Source: Prionace glauca (lineage: Eukaryota; Chordata; Chondrichthyes; Carcharhiniformes; Carcharhinidae). Taken from it: a stretch of 64,000 nt of DNA. Made by a program: the position numbers and the translations under genes. Below, in pieces: positions 10,481 through 20,200 of the stretch. The stretch's first letter is position 1. Every line of letters begins with the position of its first letter. Under the pieces are notes generated by a model, which was not told the origin of the DNA, made no database searches, and was given only the letters and a program-made list of their open reading frames with translations. The DNA is taken from positions 18,632,960 to 18,696,959 of the forward strand of contig CM075760.1 in the NCBI GenBank assembly GCA_037974335.1, in the 5' to 3' direction.

Positions 10481-12110
10481 TTCAACAGTCGAGTTCCCAG
10501 CAGAAAGATCTGTTCAATCTGTCAATTTCAAACTGTTGGATTCTCATTGATCAATAGTCAAGTTACAACAGAAAATCAATAACCTATTTTAAATTAAACG
10601 GGTATTCATTTCAGAACTCCTCTCGACTTTTAATTATTTCTCTCTGCCTGTATCACTTCGCGAAAATTGTGTAAAAATGTAAGTTCGCTGAAAATGAGCA
10701 AAAATAACAGATTCAGGACAGTTCAATGTCCCTATCAGAGATACAGTGACACAGTAACAGTTCAATGTCCCTAACAGAGATACAGTGACACACTAAGAAT
10801 TAAACAAACCGGGAAATATTTACATTGAAAATCGTTACCTGATTGGATCTAATTTCTTAATTAAATGTAATCAACAAAATTATCAAGGCAAAACAATTTA
10901 TCGAGCCGAGCACAGCTGAGTAAAGAAATGTTTTGTTTTTGAATTCATTTTGATACAATTAAATATTCTCTAAGACTGATGATATTTTGCACGCTAGTGC
11001 AATATTCAAGGTATTTTGTTTTGAATTAATCAGCGTTAATATTACATTTTAAGTTATTGTTAATTGTCAGTTAGTTCTCCTGTCAGCTGATTTGTTCTCT
11101 GTAATAAAATGAGTTTTCAATCATTCAAAACGTGCTTCTGCCCCCAACATTGTTAAATAATTAGGTTACAATTAAATCTCAATGTTAAACTATAATTTCA
11201 AATTACTGAATGGAAACATTCAAACATCTGTCATTCATTTACTTAAATCTAATCACATTGTAATATTTTACTTTTTCACTTTTACTACAAATATCTTATT
11301 ACAACGAACAAACGTGTTAAAAATGCAGATTTCTGAGTTTGTCCAGACTGTAACGGCCTGGCCGTTTGAAATCAATAATACTGCTTCCTAGATTTAATAA
11401 TTTAGGCCACCCATATAACAACTTCATTACTGAACACATTGTTTAATTAAAGAAGACCTGAATTAAACAGTGCAAACACAGAGACGATAATTGATTCAAA
11501 TCCTCTGTAACGCTAAAAACACGATGCAGAATATAAGTCTCAACCTTTTCTTCATTATAATATTTAATAAGAATTAAACATAAGCTTCAGTTAGTATGAA
11601 TTCTTCCATTCTGTCATTTATTCTGTGTTTAACATTAATGGGAGACATGATGTTATTAAGTGCTGAGCTAATATTATTTTTATAGTATTTATAATATCAT
11701 ATTATTTTTATATAAAGTAATCTTTTTGAATTTCAAGCATTTAATTGTCAGTGGTAGCCAGTTTCTGTTGATACTTTACTACAATTCAAACACAATCATT
11801 TGAACAATTTTACTTGAGTGTCAGCGAATTCCATCTGTCAGAAAACTGTGTTCAGTCTGTCAAATTTTTATAAACTGTTTGATTCTAATTGATCAAAGGT
11901 CAAATTACAACAGTGAAAAAATCAATAAAAATTTTAAATTAACCTGATGTTCATTTTAAAACTCCCTTTGCCTTTTAACTATTTCTCCCTGACTGTCTCA
12001 AATCACAAAAACTGGGCAATTATTTTTCTGAAAATGAGGACTTCGAATATAACAGATTCAGGGCAGTGTAATGTCCCTAACAGAGGTACAGTGAATTGTA
12101 ATTCATGTTT
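10480..12110. repeat. Diverged direct duplication in the J-C intron
   Basis: About 240 bp at 10500-10745 recurs, diverged, at 11840-12090. Both contain ctgttcaatctgtc/ctgttcagtctgtc, a gattct-attgatcaa stretch, actttt-attattt/accttttaactattt, tgaaaatgag and aacagattcagg followed by caatgtccctaacagag-type wording. In addition, 10715-10745 and 10755-10790 repeat the phrase cagttcaatgtccct in tandem. No coding sequence is visible. Confidence 0.65.
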
Positions 12111-12179
12111 TATTTTAATATGTAACCATTTGTTAACATGAATAAAATGCCCTAACATATATTTATTTTATTTTCCGAA

Positions 12180-14150
12180 ACTTTTCTGCTTTATCCCTAC
12201 AAGAATATTCAAAGGCAATTTTATTTTCATTTCGCCAGAACTGCTCAGTTTCACTGAGCGTAAACAATGTAAAAACAATTGAGGAACACTAAACAATTTC
12301 ACAAATTTTGAGATGTGAAAAGTAATTAATTATCTTGGTATCTAACTTAAAAAAATACTTAGAACGGATAATCTGGTTCCAATTGCATAGAAAAAAATTA
12401 ATAATCGGATACAAAAATTTCCAAAAAGGAAATTATTCTGCAAAACTCGTATTCCAGTAAATGTGAACTTAATCTGGGATGTACCGATTAATGCAAAGTA
12501 TCTTGTTCAACTGAGCACGGCTGTGAAAACAGCAGGTTATCATTGAAATAGCTTCTGGAATTGTCACAAAATATTTCCAGTCTGGAAAATGTTAATTGTG
12601 TGAAATATACAACAGAACTATTAAAGGGGATTATTGCTAAATTATTAATATAAAATAATCTGTGGTGAATATGGAGTTAAATTACCGATTAATAATTCTT
12701 TGATTTACATTAATTTTACTATTAAACTTGTTCATGGGAAGTTTGTGATTGCAGCAAAGACTTAGTGTCCGAATGAGCGTTGTAAGTCATGACTCACTTG
12801 AATTTGTAAGCGTTATTTAAAATTTATAAAAATGCTGTAATATCTTTTAGGTGTTCTTTCCCCCCAACCTGCTTGTTTTCTCCCTACATGGATTTTCAAA
12901 CTCAAAGATTGTTTCTGTTCAACCAGAAAACATCTAAACTCTCAATGGCACCGTTATACACTATTTAAACAACACAGAAATAATGCCACAAAGCCAAACC
13001 ATAGCACAAATGTTAAACATTCACAGTGACTGCACCACAGAATCTCCTCAGCAGAAACACAACAAAACACATCAATGAGGGAATGAATCCACTTCACAGA
13101 AAAACAGATCAATTATCCATTCAACAGAATCAAATGTAACATTGCAAAATAAATCTCAATATCGAATTTAGCAAACCAGCTCTTAACCAATTATTAAACT
13201 AAACAGAAATCTAGAATAATAGCAATAGCATTGCGAGGAGGTGGAATTTGTCCAACAAATTAGCGTTGAAACTTTATCACATCTTATTCATATTGGGTCA
13301 TATTTCAAACATATTTAAACATTTGGATGGTAAAAGTTCCAGCCATCAAATGCCACCGAGATTAAACATTGCAGATACCCCAAAATCTGAATGCAGTGAC
13401 AAACTATGTTCTGAACGAGCGGCTTAAGCCGTTATGACTAAAGATTTTAAACATACAAATACAATAAAGCCTGCTTTATTTCTCCCTGCAGTTATGCATC
13501 AAGCAGTTGCGACCCGCAGAATGTTCATATTCAATCACAAAACGTGTAACAGCTCAGTGTCACTGAATTCAAACAATGCAGAAACAAAAAATTAATTCAC
13601 AAATTTTACGTATTTAAAGTCACCCAGATTTATAATCTCCTCACCAGAGGAAAAAAAAAACGCATCACTGAGAGACTGAACCCCGCTTCAGGCAGACGCA
13701 GCACAATTCTACAAACACTTTCAACAGAATCAAATATAACATTTAGAGAAATGTTTAGTATAAATTCCAGTCAATTCGCCCAACACCAAACTAATTAATG
13801 TTTCGAACAAGCAGAAAATATTACACAGCAGCACCAGCATTGTGAGTGAGTGGAACATTTTCACTGGATAAATATAGAAATGTTAGATTTTTTAAATTTT
13901 TGGTTTAAATTTCAAACACTTGTGCAGTAGATGGTACAAACCGCAGTCACTAGATGTCACCGAGATTAAACGCTACAGAAACGCTGAATTGTATAACAGA
14001 CATTCGGATTTTAAAGTAACCCAACCACACAATAACCTCAACAGATAAACACAAAATCCCAACAATTTGGGATTGAATCCCTCAGCAGTACGTATTGTCC
14101 AGAAAGAGCGGAATTCTAAAACCCCTTCGCAGCAGATTCACAGGAAACAT
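12180..14150. repeat. Degenerate ~600-bp tandem repeat just 3' of JH
   Basis: Three or more diverged units, starting near 12185, 12855 and 13475, with a partial one near 14025. Shared landmarks in each are a ttctccctac/ttctccctgca start, a cagctcagtgtcactga-like stretch, aacaatgcagaaacaa, caacagaatcaaatgtaaca, and a end with ccaccgagattaaac. The region is AT-rich and without genes. It sits where intronic enhancers lie in tetrapod heavy-chain loci, but I find no exact octamer in it. Confidence 0.6.
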
Positions 14151-14277
14151 TGTAACAATTCTCAACCGAGAATCCACCAAACTCACATTGATGTTACCAC
14201 ATGGATTATTAGTACAGATAAAAACATAAAACAAAGACACATGTAAACCAGTTACTCAATAAGTGGATGGTTCTTAC

Positions 14278-14325
14278 CTGTAGTCACCGTCACCATGGTC
14301 CCTTGTCCCCAGTAGTCGAAGTAGT
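14278..14325 (-). CDS. IGHJ: Germline JH segment
   Basis: Joining segment of the heavy-chain cluster. After the RSS heptamer, the 48 bp read YFDYWGQGTMVTVTT plus one base, with the invariant WGQG motif. The segment ends ACTACAG|GTAAGA, and that donor splices to CH1 in matching phase (ACA then G plus CG). It is unrearranged: its 23-spacer RSS is still next to it. Single JH per cluster is usual in sharks. Confidence 0.96.
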
Positions 14326-14364
14326 CACAGTGTCACATTCCGTAGGCTGTGTCATACAATAACC
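14326..14364 (-). promoter_or_regulatory. JH recombination signal, 23-bp spacer
   Basis: On the minus strand: nonamer GGTTATTGT (14364-14356, one change from GGTTTTTGT), 23-bp spacer, perfect heptamer CACTGTG (14332-14326) abutting JH. It pairs by the 12/23 rule with the 12-spacer signal on the JH side of D2. Confidence 0.95.
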
Positions 14365-14689
14365 GTCCCTGCACAAAATAGAGACAAAATCACCATTATT
14401 TTAAATATCCACAAACCCAAGGAAAAGCAAAATCAATTAATGTTTATTAGATTATAATTGTATTTCTGGATATCATTTGAGATTCATAAATGACCCTAAA
14501 GTTTTATATTTCACAGAATGACACGTGAACATGTTGTTGAAAACACACATCGATATTTGAGTAATTATCAAGGTTTTCCATGTTTATTCTTGCCATGTGG
14601 TCAGTGCTGGACATAAATAATACTGTACTGTGATTACAGTTGGGATTTAAAAGTGACACTGATCCAGTTTCAGTCAATCAGTGCTGAGG

Positions 14690-14717
14690 GGTTTTTGTAT
14701 TGACAGTAACTGCTGTG
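14690..14717 (-). promoter_or_regulatory. D2 recombination signal, JH side, 12-bp spacer
   Basis: Seen on the plus strand as nonamer ggtttttgt (14690-14698, perfect), 12-bp spacer attgacagtaac and heptamer tgctgtg (14711-14717). The heptamer keeps the critical GTG next to... the nonamer-distal end facing D2, but differs from CACTGTG at the two nonamer-proximal bases. It would join the 23-spacer JH signal. Confidence 0.9.
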
Positions 14718-14729
14718 CCATCCAGGTAT
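14718..14729 (-). other. IGHD: Germline D2 segment
   Basis: A 12-bp diversity segment, ATACCTGGATGG on the minus strand, lying exactly between two heptamers, both with 12-bp spacers. It sits about 310 bp from D1 and 325 bp from JH. The frames read IPGW, YLD and TWM. Two-D clusters with a 12/12 second D are the classical shark arrangement. Confidence 0.93.
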
Positions 14730-14757
14730 CACAGTGAGTCACAGCATGACAAATACT
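14730..14757 (-). promoter_or_regulatory. D2 recombination signal, D1 side, 12-bp spacer
   Basis: Plus-strand reading: perfect heptamer cacagtg (14730-14736), spacer agtcacagcatg (12 bp), nonamer acaaatact (14749-14757). It can join the 22-spacer signal of D1 or the 23-spacer signal of VH. Confidence 0.92.
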
Positions 14758-15066
14758 GAGGCGGACTGTTAACTGTAAAATACAGACAGTTAATTTCACT
14801 GCTATTTCAAAAGCCTGTTTCCAGCTCGTTAAGGGTGACTCAGTGAGATATTTCAATTTTTACTGGTCATGATATTGATAAAGGGGGTTAGAAACTTTTA
14901 CATTCTCTGTGCACATTCAGCGTGTAAATCAATAACAATAAAATTGAAGCATTTTACATCTTAAAAAGAAACAAAGCTGTTTCTCAGTATTATTTTGTTG
15001 AACCCTCATTTACTTTGGCATTCGGCAATGGCATTGGTCACAAATTTAAGCAACGTCCTTTTCTGA

Positions 15067-15104
15067 GGTTTTTGTATGAGGATGGCGCTTTTCTCAGCAC
15101 TGTG
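15067..15104 (-). promoter_or_regulatory. D1 recombination signal, D2 side, 22-bp spacer
   Basis: Plus-strand reading: perfect nonamer ggtttttgt (15067-15075), spacer of exactly 22 bp (15076-15097), perfect heptamer cactgtg (15098-15104). A 22-bp spacer behaves as the long class and pairs with the 12-spacer signal of D2. Confidence 0.93.
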
Positions 15105-15119
15105 ACTCCCATAGTATAT
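15105..15119 (-). other. IGHD: Germline D1 segment
   Basis: A 15-bp diversity segment, ATATACTATGGGAGT on the minus strand, reading IYYGS in frame 1, between a 22-spacer and a 12-spacer signal. It lies about 345 bp from the VH signal. Its asymmetric signals let VH join D1 (23 with 12) and D1 join D2 (22 with 12). Confidence 0.94.
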
Positions 15120-15147
15120 CACACTGACACACACCCATACAAAAACT
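15120..15147 (-). promoter_or_regulatory. D1 recombination signal, VH side, 12-bp spacer
   Basis: Plus-strand reading: heptamer cacactg (15120-15126), 12-bp spacer acacacacccat, nonamer acaaaaact (15139-15147, one change from consensus). It is the partner of the VH 23-spacer signal. Confidence 0.93.
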
Positions 15148-15493
15148 GCACTCACTCTGTTCAGTACTGCTGTTCAATATTCACTTTAAAAGGACCATTA
15201 ATTTCGCTCTAATGTAAAATGTAGGCAAATGTTTATACAACACAATCTATCAGAAATATTAACAAGAGTAATATATCGTGTGTGGTACTTGCTGACAGTA
15301 CAATGAATATAAAGTCAGTGAAAAGCTCACCAGTTATATCGGTGAGTTTGGGAAGTTTTACTGTTAAATACATTCTGTGTTACTTTTTTTTAACGCGATT
15401 ATAGTTTGGTTGTGACCAGCCTCGATCATATTGCATTTAAAACAGATACTGACCTTCAGGTTATGATGGAAGTTGCGGAATCCCCTCTCGGGC

Positions 15494-15532
15494 TGTTCTT
15501 GTCCGGGTGCAGCCCTGGATCCTCTCGCTGTG
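15494..15532 (-). promoter_or_regulatory. VH recombination signal, 23-bp spacer
   Basis: On the minus strand directly after the codons for YYCAR: heptamer CACAGCG (15532-15526), a 23-bp spacer, nonamer ACAAGAACA (15502-15494). The heptamer has one change from CACAGTG. An intact germline signal shows that the VH is not pre-joined. Read-through of it gives a spurious extension of the VH frame to about 15461. Confidence 0.94.
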
Positions 15533-15837
15533 GTCTCTTGCACAGTAATAGATGGCCGTGTCTTCGATCTTCAGGCTCCTCATGTCCAAAGAGAAGATGT
15601 TGTTTGAAGTGTCTTTGGACGCAGTAAATCGACCCTTAATTGATGGGGCGTAGCTGTTGTCAGATGAACTATCGTACCTAACCAGCCACTCCAGGCCCTG
15701 TCCGGGAACCTGCCGGATCCAACCCATGTAATAGCTGCCAACATTGAACCCGCTGGCTTCACAGGTCAGTTTCAGGGAACCTCCGGGACCCCCGGTCGCT
15801 GCCTCTGGCTGGGTCAACACAACATCCGACTGGACAC
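15533..15837 (-). CDS. IGHV: Germline VH exon of the IgM cluster
   Basis: Variable domain exon of the heavy chain. It opens after a ttttacag acceptor and completes the leader (G plus GT, VQS). The mature domain reads [17 protein letters not shown], first cysteine in [27 protein letters not shown] in framework 2, [18 protein letters not shown] around CDR2, [18 protein letters not shown] and [10 protein letters not shown] in framework 3, then the RSS. The PEA opening and the VPGQGLEWL phrase fit known shark IgM VH genes. Both cysteines and the core tryptophan are present and there is no stop, so it appears functional. A 133-bp intron separates it from the leader. A pseudogene copy lies at 24.1-24.55 kb. 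Confidence 0.96.
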
Positions 15838-15970
15838 CTGTAAAAATAGATCAAAAACACCAGGGATTAATCTTAGTGAAATGATTGCTGACTCTGGAAC
15901 ATTCCAGAGAGAGACTAACACTGAGACAGTAACAGTGAGAGACTTGAACAATAATAAAAAAAATACTCAC

Positions 15971-16016
15971 CAGATAAGAAAGTCAACAACAAACTGAGAG
16001 AAATGGCCGACCTCAT
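15971..16016 (-). CDS. IGHV: Leader exon of the VH gene
   Basis: 46-bp first exon: ATG at 16016-16014, reading MRSAISLSLLLTFLSG with the last codon split, then a perfect GTGAGT donor at 15970. With the first residues of the V exon (VQS) it makes a typical 19-residue signal peptide with a hydrophobic core that directs the chain to the endoplasmic reticulum. The phase matches the V exon acceptor at 15838. Confidence 0.95.
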
Positions 16017-16106
16017 CTTTCTGGTGATTTGGGGGAAATGGGTTGTGTCAGGAACTCAGTGAACAAACCAGCTCCCGGACTGTTGGATTCCGGTCCCAGT
16101 GAGCGG

Positions 16107-16134
16107 TATTTAAATACCCGGCAGAAGGGGGCGG
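16107..16134 (-). promoter_or_regulatory. VH promoter: TATA box and GC box
   Basis: A TATTTAAATA box (16107-16116) lies 91 bases upstream of the leader ATG, with a GC box (GGGGGCGG in plus reading, 16127-16134) just behind it. No octamer ATTTGCAT/ATGCAAAT is present in the next 300 bp upstream; the nearest seven-of-eight match (atttgcag) is near 16568. Confidence 0.7.
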
Positions 16135-16479
16135 CTTTCCAGGCGCCGCCTGTTGATTCCCTGCTGGAGGCGGCGCCTGGATCCACGTCCCACCTTCCAC
16201 ACCCCCAACAGAATGGACTCGGAGATTTACAATAGATTAATATTAAAATGGGCATTTTATCTGTATCGGGATATTTGTTTGGCTGAAATGTTCATTGTAT
16301 TGTCCCCATTATTTCTGATGATGATATTACAGTTCATCATCTCTTTACTTTTAAAATAACTCATTCCATTGTAAATATGGTGATTTTATTACCACACGCC
16401 CAACAAGAAAATAAATCTAAAAATGATGAAATGACATTTTGGAACATTAGAGAATTTTGCAACAACTCCGTGTCTCTGC

Positions 16480-18120
16480 CACATTACAATAATAAAGCAC
16501 AATTTATCAGAAGAAATACCATCGATTTCTGTAATTAAATGTGTGGAATATACAAAGTGATTCTATTTGCAGTGTGGATGGCTATCACTGTACAAGTTGG
16601 GTTTGGAGATGAGAAGAAACTCTCACACAATACAATGTTTCTCCTTATATTTTCAAACTGTCCCAATCTCGAAGACAGGCCTTTGAAAATAATGAGAACC
16701 CTAACCTAATAATTAAATAGTGAGTTGATAGAGAAACATAAAATTAAATTGATTTTTGACGGAGAAGTTAATGAATCGGAACGGACACTGAGATCATTAA
16801 AGTTCTCCTTCAGCATCCAGATCATTGCAACTCACTGTATTGGCCACCGGCTGTCTAACATACACTGGTATTGGGAATACAGGATATCAGAGATTTGCGG
16901 CACATTGCACAATATCACAAGAATAAATGTTTTATCTTCCATTGAATCAGGTTATGAACTGATCATTTCTCCACTCATTGGCAGCTATGAGAGGAACTCT
17001 TCAATAACAGAAATCAGATTATACTGTACAATAGAACACGGTGCTAATCAGGTACAAGAGAGCTGTTGTTTCAATAGGATGCAGAACTTTCAGAATATTC
17101 CAGGAATCCCCGGTGTTCATGTCAGTTTTATGATGTTGTTTTAATATTATTTCATGTCATTGCACCGATTTCACTTCACTGGGGAACTGGGCCCATCAAC
17201 ATCTCTCTCTCTCTCTCATTTCATGAAGTGATTAATAAACAGACTTTAATTATTGAAATGAAATTTACTTGGAAACTATACAAATGAAAAAATCATCCGG
17301 TCACTTTATTGTTTTGCGATACTATTTACTCAGATAATGAACAGGACACTGAATGAAAATATTTGATTAGAATGATTACGATTTATATTGTGTCTTTCTT
17401 GTGGGGATGAAACATTTACTGTTTAAATGTCTGAATCCCTTGTTGTCCATTCAGCTTCACGCTAATCTGTCCCACACAGTATTTGGCAGCAATCCAGGCT
17501 GCTGTCAAATGCTCAAAGTTATTGACAGGAAACATCTGGGGGTGTTTGTGCAGTAGATCAAAGATCAGTTTCATCAGCACTGACCGCTTAGCTCCAAGCG
17601 AACTTAAAACCCTGCATGTTGTCAGTAAGGTCTATTTATAAACAAATCTACCCAGCAACAGTACTGGAGGCACTTGAATTTTTGGAAGTTATAAATCTAG
17701 ATGATGTTTTCCCATCTCTAAAGAAAGGATTATTTTCCACCTTCTCTGGCACCCAATTAACAACAATGATGATTTTTCCAACACATCAGGATATTGTGAT
17801 GGACGGACAGAAATAATCACAGGTCGACTGAAAAATGGCTCAGAGAAATGATACATGCTGTTATATTTGAGCATGCACATTTATATTTTATCTCCTTTTA
17901 TCTTTCCATGGGATGTTTGTTTGGAAAGACCAACACTCTTTGCCTGTCCCAAATTCCCTTAAATTGACTGGTTTTCTTGGACACTTCTGTAGATATTAAA
18001 GAGTCAGCTATTTGGCTTTCAGTCTGCAGTTATATCCTTGTGAGACCATGTAGCGATGGCAGATTTCCTCCACTGGGGAATCAGAGCGGTTCCAATGATC
18101 GCAATTAGTATCCATTCCAG
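16480..18120 (-). repeat. VH-upstream segment, copy A of a duplication
   Basis: This DNA upstream of VH recurs in diverged form and the same orientation at about 25.12-27.37 kb. Shared landmarks are ggatggctatcactgta/ggtagctgtcactgtaa, tattggccaccggctgt, gcacattgcacaatatcaca/gcatattgcacaatatcaca, cactcattggcagctatgag, aatattccaggaatcc, cagtatttggcagcaatcca and cctatttataaacaaatct. A 139-codon plus-strand frame at 16725-17144 matches no family I know and is not kept open in copy B, so I do not call it a gene. Part of it (17085-17330) also recurs inverted at 19.25-19.56 kb. Confidence 0.75.
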
Positions 18121-18795
18121 ATTTATCAATAGAATTCAAAATCTACCTGCGGGAAGGGTCCGACTTAAATCCCTGTCCTCACATCATTGCCCTGGGCCTC
18201 TGGATCACTGGATCAATTAAAATAATTGATGTCACCATCTACACAAACAATAAATGTATGACTGTGTTGACACAGGAATGAATGACATTTGAATGACTGA
18301 TGGATGAATGACTGTTGGATGCCTGAATATTTTGATTGAGGAATTAGTGAACGGACTGGTGGATTCATTGATAAATGGTGCTGAATGATGTTGTTCTATA
18401 TTTCCTTATTTGTGTTTGACTACTTCATAAATTGAAACAACTCCTTTATTCAATGTGTGCCCATCTAATACCTTCAATCCTTCCAGAGTGTCTGGGCGAA
18501 ATACATTGCGAGTTTCTCGGGAGTTAGCAAGCTGATCCTCCTGAAGCGTAGGGGGAGATTTTCCTGCAGTTCGGATGGTTCATTTCTCTGCTGATGCTGA
18601 ATCTTCAAATCCAGGACAGAAAGAGAGAGCATGATATGGTTGAGGAGGAATGATTGTACTATATAAAATATTGGCTCTTTCATATACAACAAATTAATCA
18701 ACACACCCTCACCCAAATTAGTGAAGGCAACAGGGTGAAAAGTAAATAAGGTGGCAACAGAAATATTTGTGAAACTTACTGGAAAACTACAAGTG
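18121..18795. other. Unassigned sequence upstream of VH
   Basis: No gene or known repeat recognised. It includes short ATGA-rich simple sequence near 18260-18350. The 80-codon minus-strand frame at 18474-18716 shows no motif. Confidence 0.4.
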
Positions 18796-18799
18796 TCAC

Positions 18800-19252
18800 T
18801 TGTAGGCTTGTACTAGGCTTGTACTCGTTGGAGTTTAGAAGAATGAGGAGAGATCTCATTGAGACGTATAAGATGATGAATGGGATGGATTGGATAAAGG
18901 TGGAGAGACTCTTCCAGCTCAGAAAGGATAGTAGGGCTAGGGGGCACACCCTCAAGATAAAGGGAGGTGGGGCGGTTTCCAACGGAGTTGAGGAAGAATT
19001 TCTTCACTCAAAGGGTGGTGAATCTCTGGAATTCTCTGCCCGTTGAAGTGGTGGAGGCTGCCTCGCTAAATATTTTTAAGACGCGGGTTGATGGGTTTTT
19101 GATAAGCGAGGGGATTAAGGGTTATGGGGAGAGGGCGGGAAGGTGGAACTGAGCCACGACAGATCAGCCATGATCTTATTGAATGGCGGGGCATGCTCGA
19201 AGGGCCAGATGGCCCACTCCTGCTCCTATTTCTTATGTTCTGATGTTCTTAG
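18800..19252 (+). mobile_element. LINE 3' end fragment, family A
   Basis: Plus-strand copy of the last ~120 codons and tail of the LINE at 29.5-31.2 kb: LYSLEFRRMRRDLIETYKMM, then RVVNLWNSLPVEVVEAASL with a shifted frame between (18819-19046 and 18967-19152), stop, then gctcgaagggccagatggcc and the tcttatgttctgatgttctt tail. It is inserted beside the inverted VH-upstream fragment. Confidence 0.9.
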
Positions 19253-19557
19253 GTCACATTATTTGCCAAAACAATGTAATACTGAATCGGAATTTAAAGA
19301 TTCAGTGACTTCACATGAAGTACAGGTTGTTTCATTTATATCATCACTTTGAATTTCATTCCAATAATTGAAGTCTGTTTATTAATCACTTCATGAAATG
19401 CGAGAGAGAGAGAGAGATGTTGGTGGGCCCAGTTCCCCAGTGAAGTAAAATCGGTGCAATGACATGAAATAATATTAAAACAACATCATAAAACTGACAT
19501 GAACACCGGGGATTCCTGGAATATTCTGAAAGTTCTGCACGCTATTGTCAGGGAAGT
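19253..19557 (+). repeat. Inverted fragment of the VH-upstream segment
   Basis: The reverse complement of 17085-17330. The best part is 19362-19545, for example gttggtgggcccagttcccc, gaaataatattaaaacaaca and gaacaccggggattcctgga, which differ from the reverse of 17090-17250 at only a few bases. Beyond 19557 the similarity stops abruptly. Confidence 0.85.
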
Positions 19558-19794
19558 TGCATAAATTTCCTGTGAGATGGGACTAACAGAAATAATAGAT
19601 ACTATTTCGAGACACACACACAAGCTGCATCAATTCACAGAGTGATCCCAAATATCATAACAAACTTCTTCATCCTAAACTAATCAATATCTCAATCACG
19701 AACTATATCCTAAAAAAATCCTAATCCCTATCCACCCACATCATTTCTCAATGTCATCACTCTCTTCAATTTCCTCCAAATAACAAAAAAAACC

Positions 19795-19920
19795 ACACTG
19801 ACTCGAAACGTTGGCTCTATTCTCTCGCCACAGATGATGTCAGACCCGTTGAGTTTTTCCAACATTCATTATTTTTGTTTCAGTTTCCAGAATCTGCAGT
19901 ATTTTGCTTTTATCAAACTG
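19795..19920 (+). repeat. Dispersed 'cgaaacgttggctct' repeat
   Basis: Carries the phrase actcgaaacgttggctctat, a ctcgccacagatgatgtcag stretch and ccagaatctgcagtattttg. A reverse-oriented copy lies at 24170-24265 inside the VH pseudogene and a partial one at 23815-23890. The family is common in vertebrate genomes; I do not assign it further. Confidence 0.6.
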
Positions 19921-20029
19921 ATGAACATAATTGGTGAACTAATTGTTTATCTGTATGAATTGATGATAACTGGGGAATTGGAACAACCTCGCCTGAAAAT
20001 TCCTCTCCAAGACACTCACAAACATCACT

Positions 20030-20200
20030 TGGACCACTCCTTTACTTACGCTGCGTCGGAGTCCAGGAACACCCTCCCTAAGAGCACGGTGTACCTACAC
20101 TGCAGGTTCTGCAGCAATTGAATAAGGCGGTTCACCACCAGCTTACCGAATGCAATTAGCAATGGGGAATAAATGGAGGCCGAGGCAACGTCGCTTTCTT
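20030..20200 (+). repeat. Dispersed repeat ending aataaatg
   Basis: Reads aggaacaccctccctaagag, then cagcaattgaataaggcggt, ccaccagctta and ggggaataaatggaggccga. Another copy lies at 28600-28810. It has no coding potential. Confidence 0.6.

Noticed and set aside
15461-15532. Long VH frame extending past the YYCAR codons
   Set aside because: The extra codons are simply the RSS and intergenic DNA read in frame.
16725-17144. 139-codon plus-strand frame upstream of VH
   Set aside because: Its diverged duplicate at 26.0-26.4 kb does not keep the frame and the protein matches no family; it overlaps duplicated non-coding DNA.
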